Shown here one piece after another: positions 16,311-16,573 of a DNA stretch of 16,573 nucleotides. How positions within the stretch are numbered: the stretch's first letter is position 1; each line of letters starts with the position of its first letter. The stretch covers positions 8,214 through 24,786 of the forward strand of contig HF989176.1 in the NCBI GenBank assembly GCA_000431275.1, in the 5' to 3' direction. Made by a program: the position numbers and the translations under genes. This DNA comes from Prevotella sp. CAG:755. Its GTDB lineage: Bacteria; Bacteroidota; Bacteroidia; Bacteroidales; Bacteroidaceae. The notes under the pieces are model-generated. The model had not been told where the DNA came from. It saw nothing but the letters and a program-made list of their open reading frames with translations, and did not search any database.

Positions 16311-16342
16311 CAAAGTTAACACAAATATCATATTTAGCCAAA
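16311..16342 (-). promoter_or_regulatory. Promoter of the small serine recombinase
   Basis: Reverse strand TTTG (16339-16342), 20-base spacer, TAACTTTG (16311-16318): full consensus in both boxes, about 35 bases before the ATG at 16276. Confidence 0.8.
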
Positions 16343-16379
16343 AACAAACGGCCAACTAAAGTTAATTATCTGTTACCTG

Positions 16380-16410
16380 GTTGATATTTTATGTCAATTT
16401 TGTACCTTTG
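16380..16410 (+). promoter_or_regulatory. Promoter of the XRE-type regulator
   Basis: TACCTTTG (16403-16410) fits the -7 box with GTTG (16380-16383) 19 bases upstream. The gene starts 18 bases after the -7 box, so the leader is very short. It is divergent to the recombinase promoter, leaving 37 bp between the two -33 boxes. Confidence 0.65.
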
Positions 16411-16428
16411 CAAACAAAAGTATAGAAT

Positions 16429-16573
16429 ATGGAATACAACCTGAGTAGCAAAGTGAAAGAATTATGCCGTCAAAGAGGCATTCAACTTAAAGATTTGGCA
16501 AAAGGAATGGGAATAGCCCCTGAAAGCCTTAGTCGGGCCATCAATGGCAATCCTCAACTGTCTACCATCAAAA
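16429..16573 (+). CDS. XRE-family helix-turn-helix regulator, 3' truncated by window
   Basis: 48 residues visible. The pattern LSSKVKELCRQRGIQLKDLA, GMGIAPESLSRAI and NGNPQLSTI is a typical Cro/C1-type helix-turn-helix: helix 2 about 19-26, recognition helix about 30-38. The protein runs off the right edge. It is transcribed divergently from the small serine recombinase through a shared 152-bp region and could regulate both genes. The start follows a good promoter by 18 bases; no Shine-Dalgarno is evident. Its role in the element (immunity repressor, partner of a modification system, or other) is unknown. Confidence 0.8.
   Translation, partial: MEYNLSSKVKELCRQRGIQLKDLAKGMGIAPESLSRAINGNPQLSTIK

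Larger units (their letters stand above)
13610..16573. mobile_element. Left end of an integrated mobile element at tRNA-Leu
   Basis: From the end of tRNA-Leu the sequence is AT-rich and carries two serine recombinases, a small companion ORF and an XRE-type regulator, with no core genes. The element continues past the right edge. No conjugation, mobilisation, phage structural or cargo genes are visible here, so its class (ICE, mobilisable element or prophage) is undetermined. Confidence 0.75.

Noticed and set aside
15547..16372. CAGATAAT (15547-15554) and its inverse at 16365-16372 flanking the small recombinase
   Set aside because: Only eight AT-rich bases match; expected by chance over 800 bp, so not called as inversion sites.
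1..16573. CRISPR array or toxin-antitoxin/defence operon
   Set aside because: No regularly spaced repeats and no recognisable toxin, nuclease or modification gene; the XRE gene alone is not enough to claim one.

Overview
The window looks like a moderately GC-rich member of the Bacteroidales (Bacteroidota); the genus cannot be fixed from the sequence. The evidence is the protein set (PepD, lone LolD-type ATPase, S41 lipoprotein peptidase, DUF3316-like outer-membrane protein, MenA, RsfS-FtsH-CdsA) and repeated Bacteroidota-type promoters (TAnnTTTG at -7, TTTG-like box about 20 bp upstream). Shine-Dalgarno sequences are mostly absent, as expected for the phylum.

Bases 1-13609 are ordinary core chromosome. 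A forward run begins with the 3' part of pepD, followed after a hairpin by lolD, cysK, a CvfB/YitL-type S1 protein and a GT-C-like membrane protein; lolD to the membrane protein are close enough to be one operon. The membrane protein gene collides tail to tail, with a 56-bp overlap, with a reverse pair: an S41 lipoprotein peptidase and a small unknown protein with an unusually perfect Shine-Dalgarno. Further reverse genes are a DUF3316-like protein directly abutting menA, a tRNA-Gln(CTG) followed by a perfect 20-bp hairpin, and a surface beta-barrel protein. A 306-bp divergent promoter region then leads into the forward operon rsfS-ftsH-cdsA (ribosome silencing, membrane proteolysis, phospholipid synthesis), which ends 46 bp before tRNA-Leu(TAG).

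From the last base of tRNA-Leu onward the sequence turns visibly AT-rich and is the end of an integrated mobile element that continues past the right edge. It holds a large serine recombinase whose last three codons and stop lie inside the tRNA gene, a 58-residue ORF overlapping the recombinase start, a leader with a GC-rich conserved-looking island, a second small serine recombinase (resolvase/invertase type) with an apparent one-base frameshift in its C-terminal helix-turn-helix, and a divergent XRE-type regulator cut by the window end. The most notable observations are the recombinase/tRNA overlap, the frameshifted resolvase, the small companion ORF and the structured leader. No CRISPR array, toxin-antitoxin pair or recognisable defence operon is visible; any cargo lies beyond the window.
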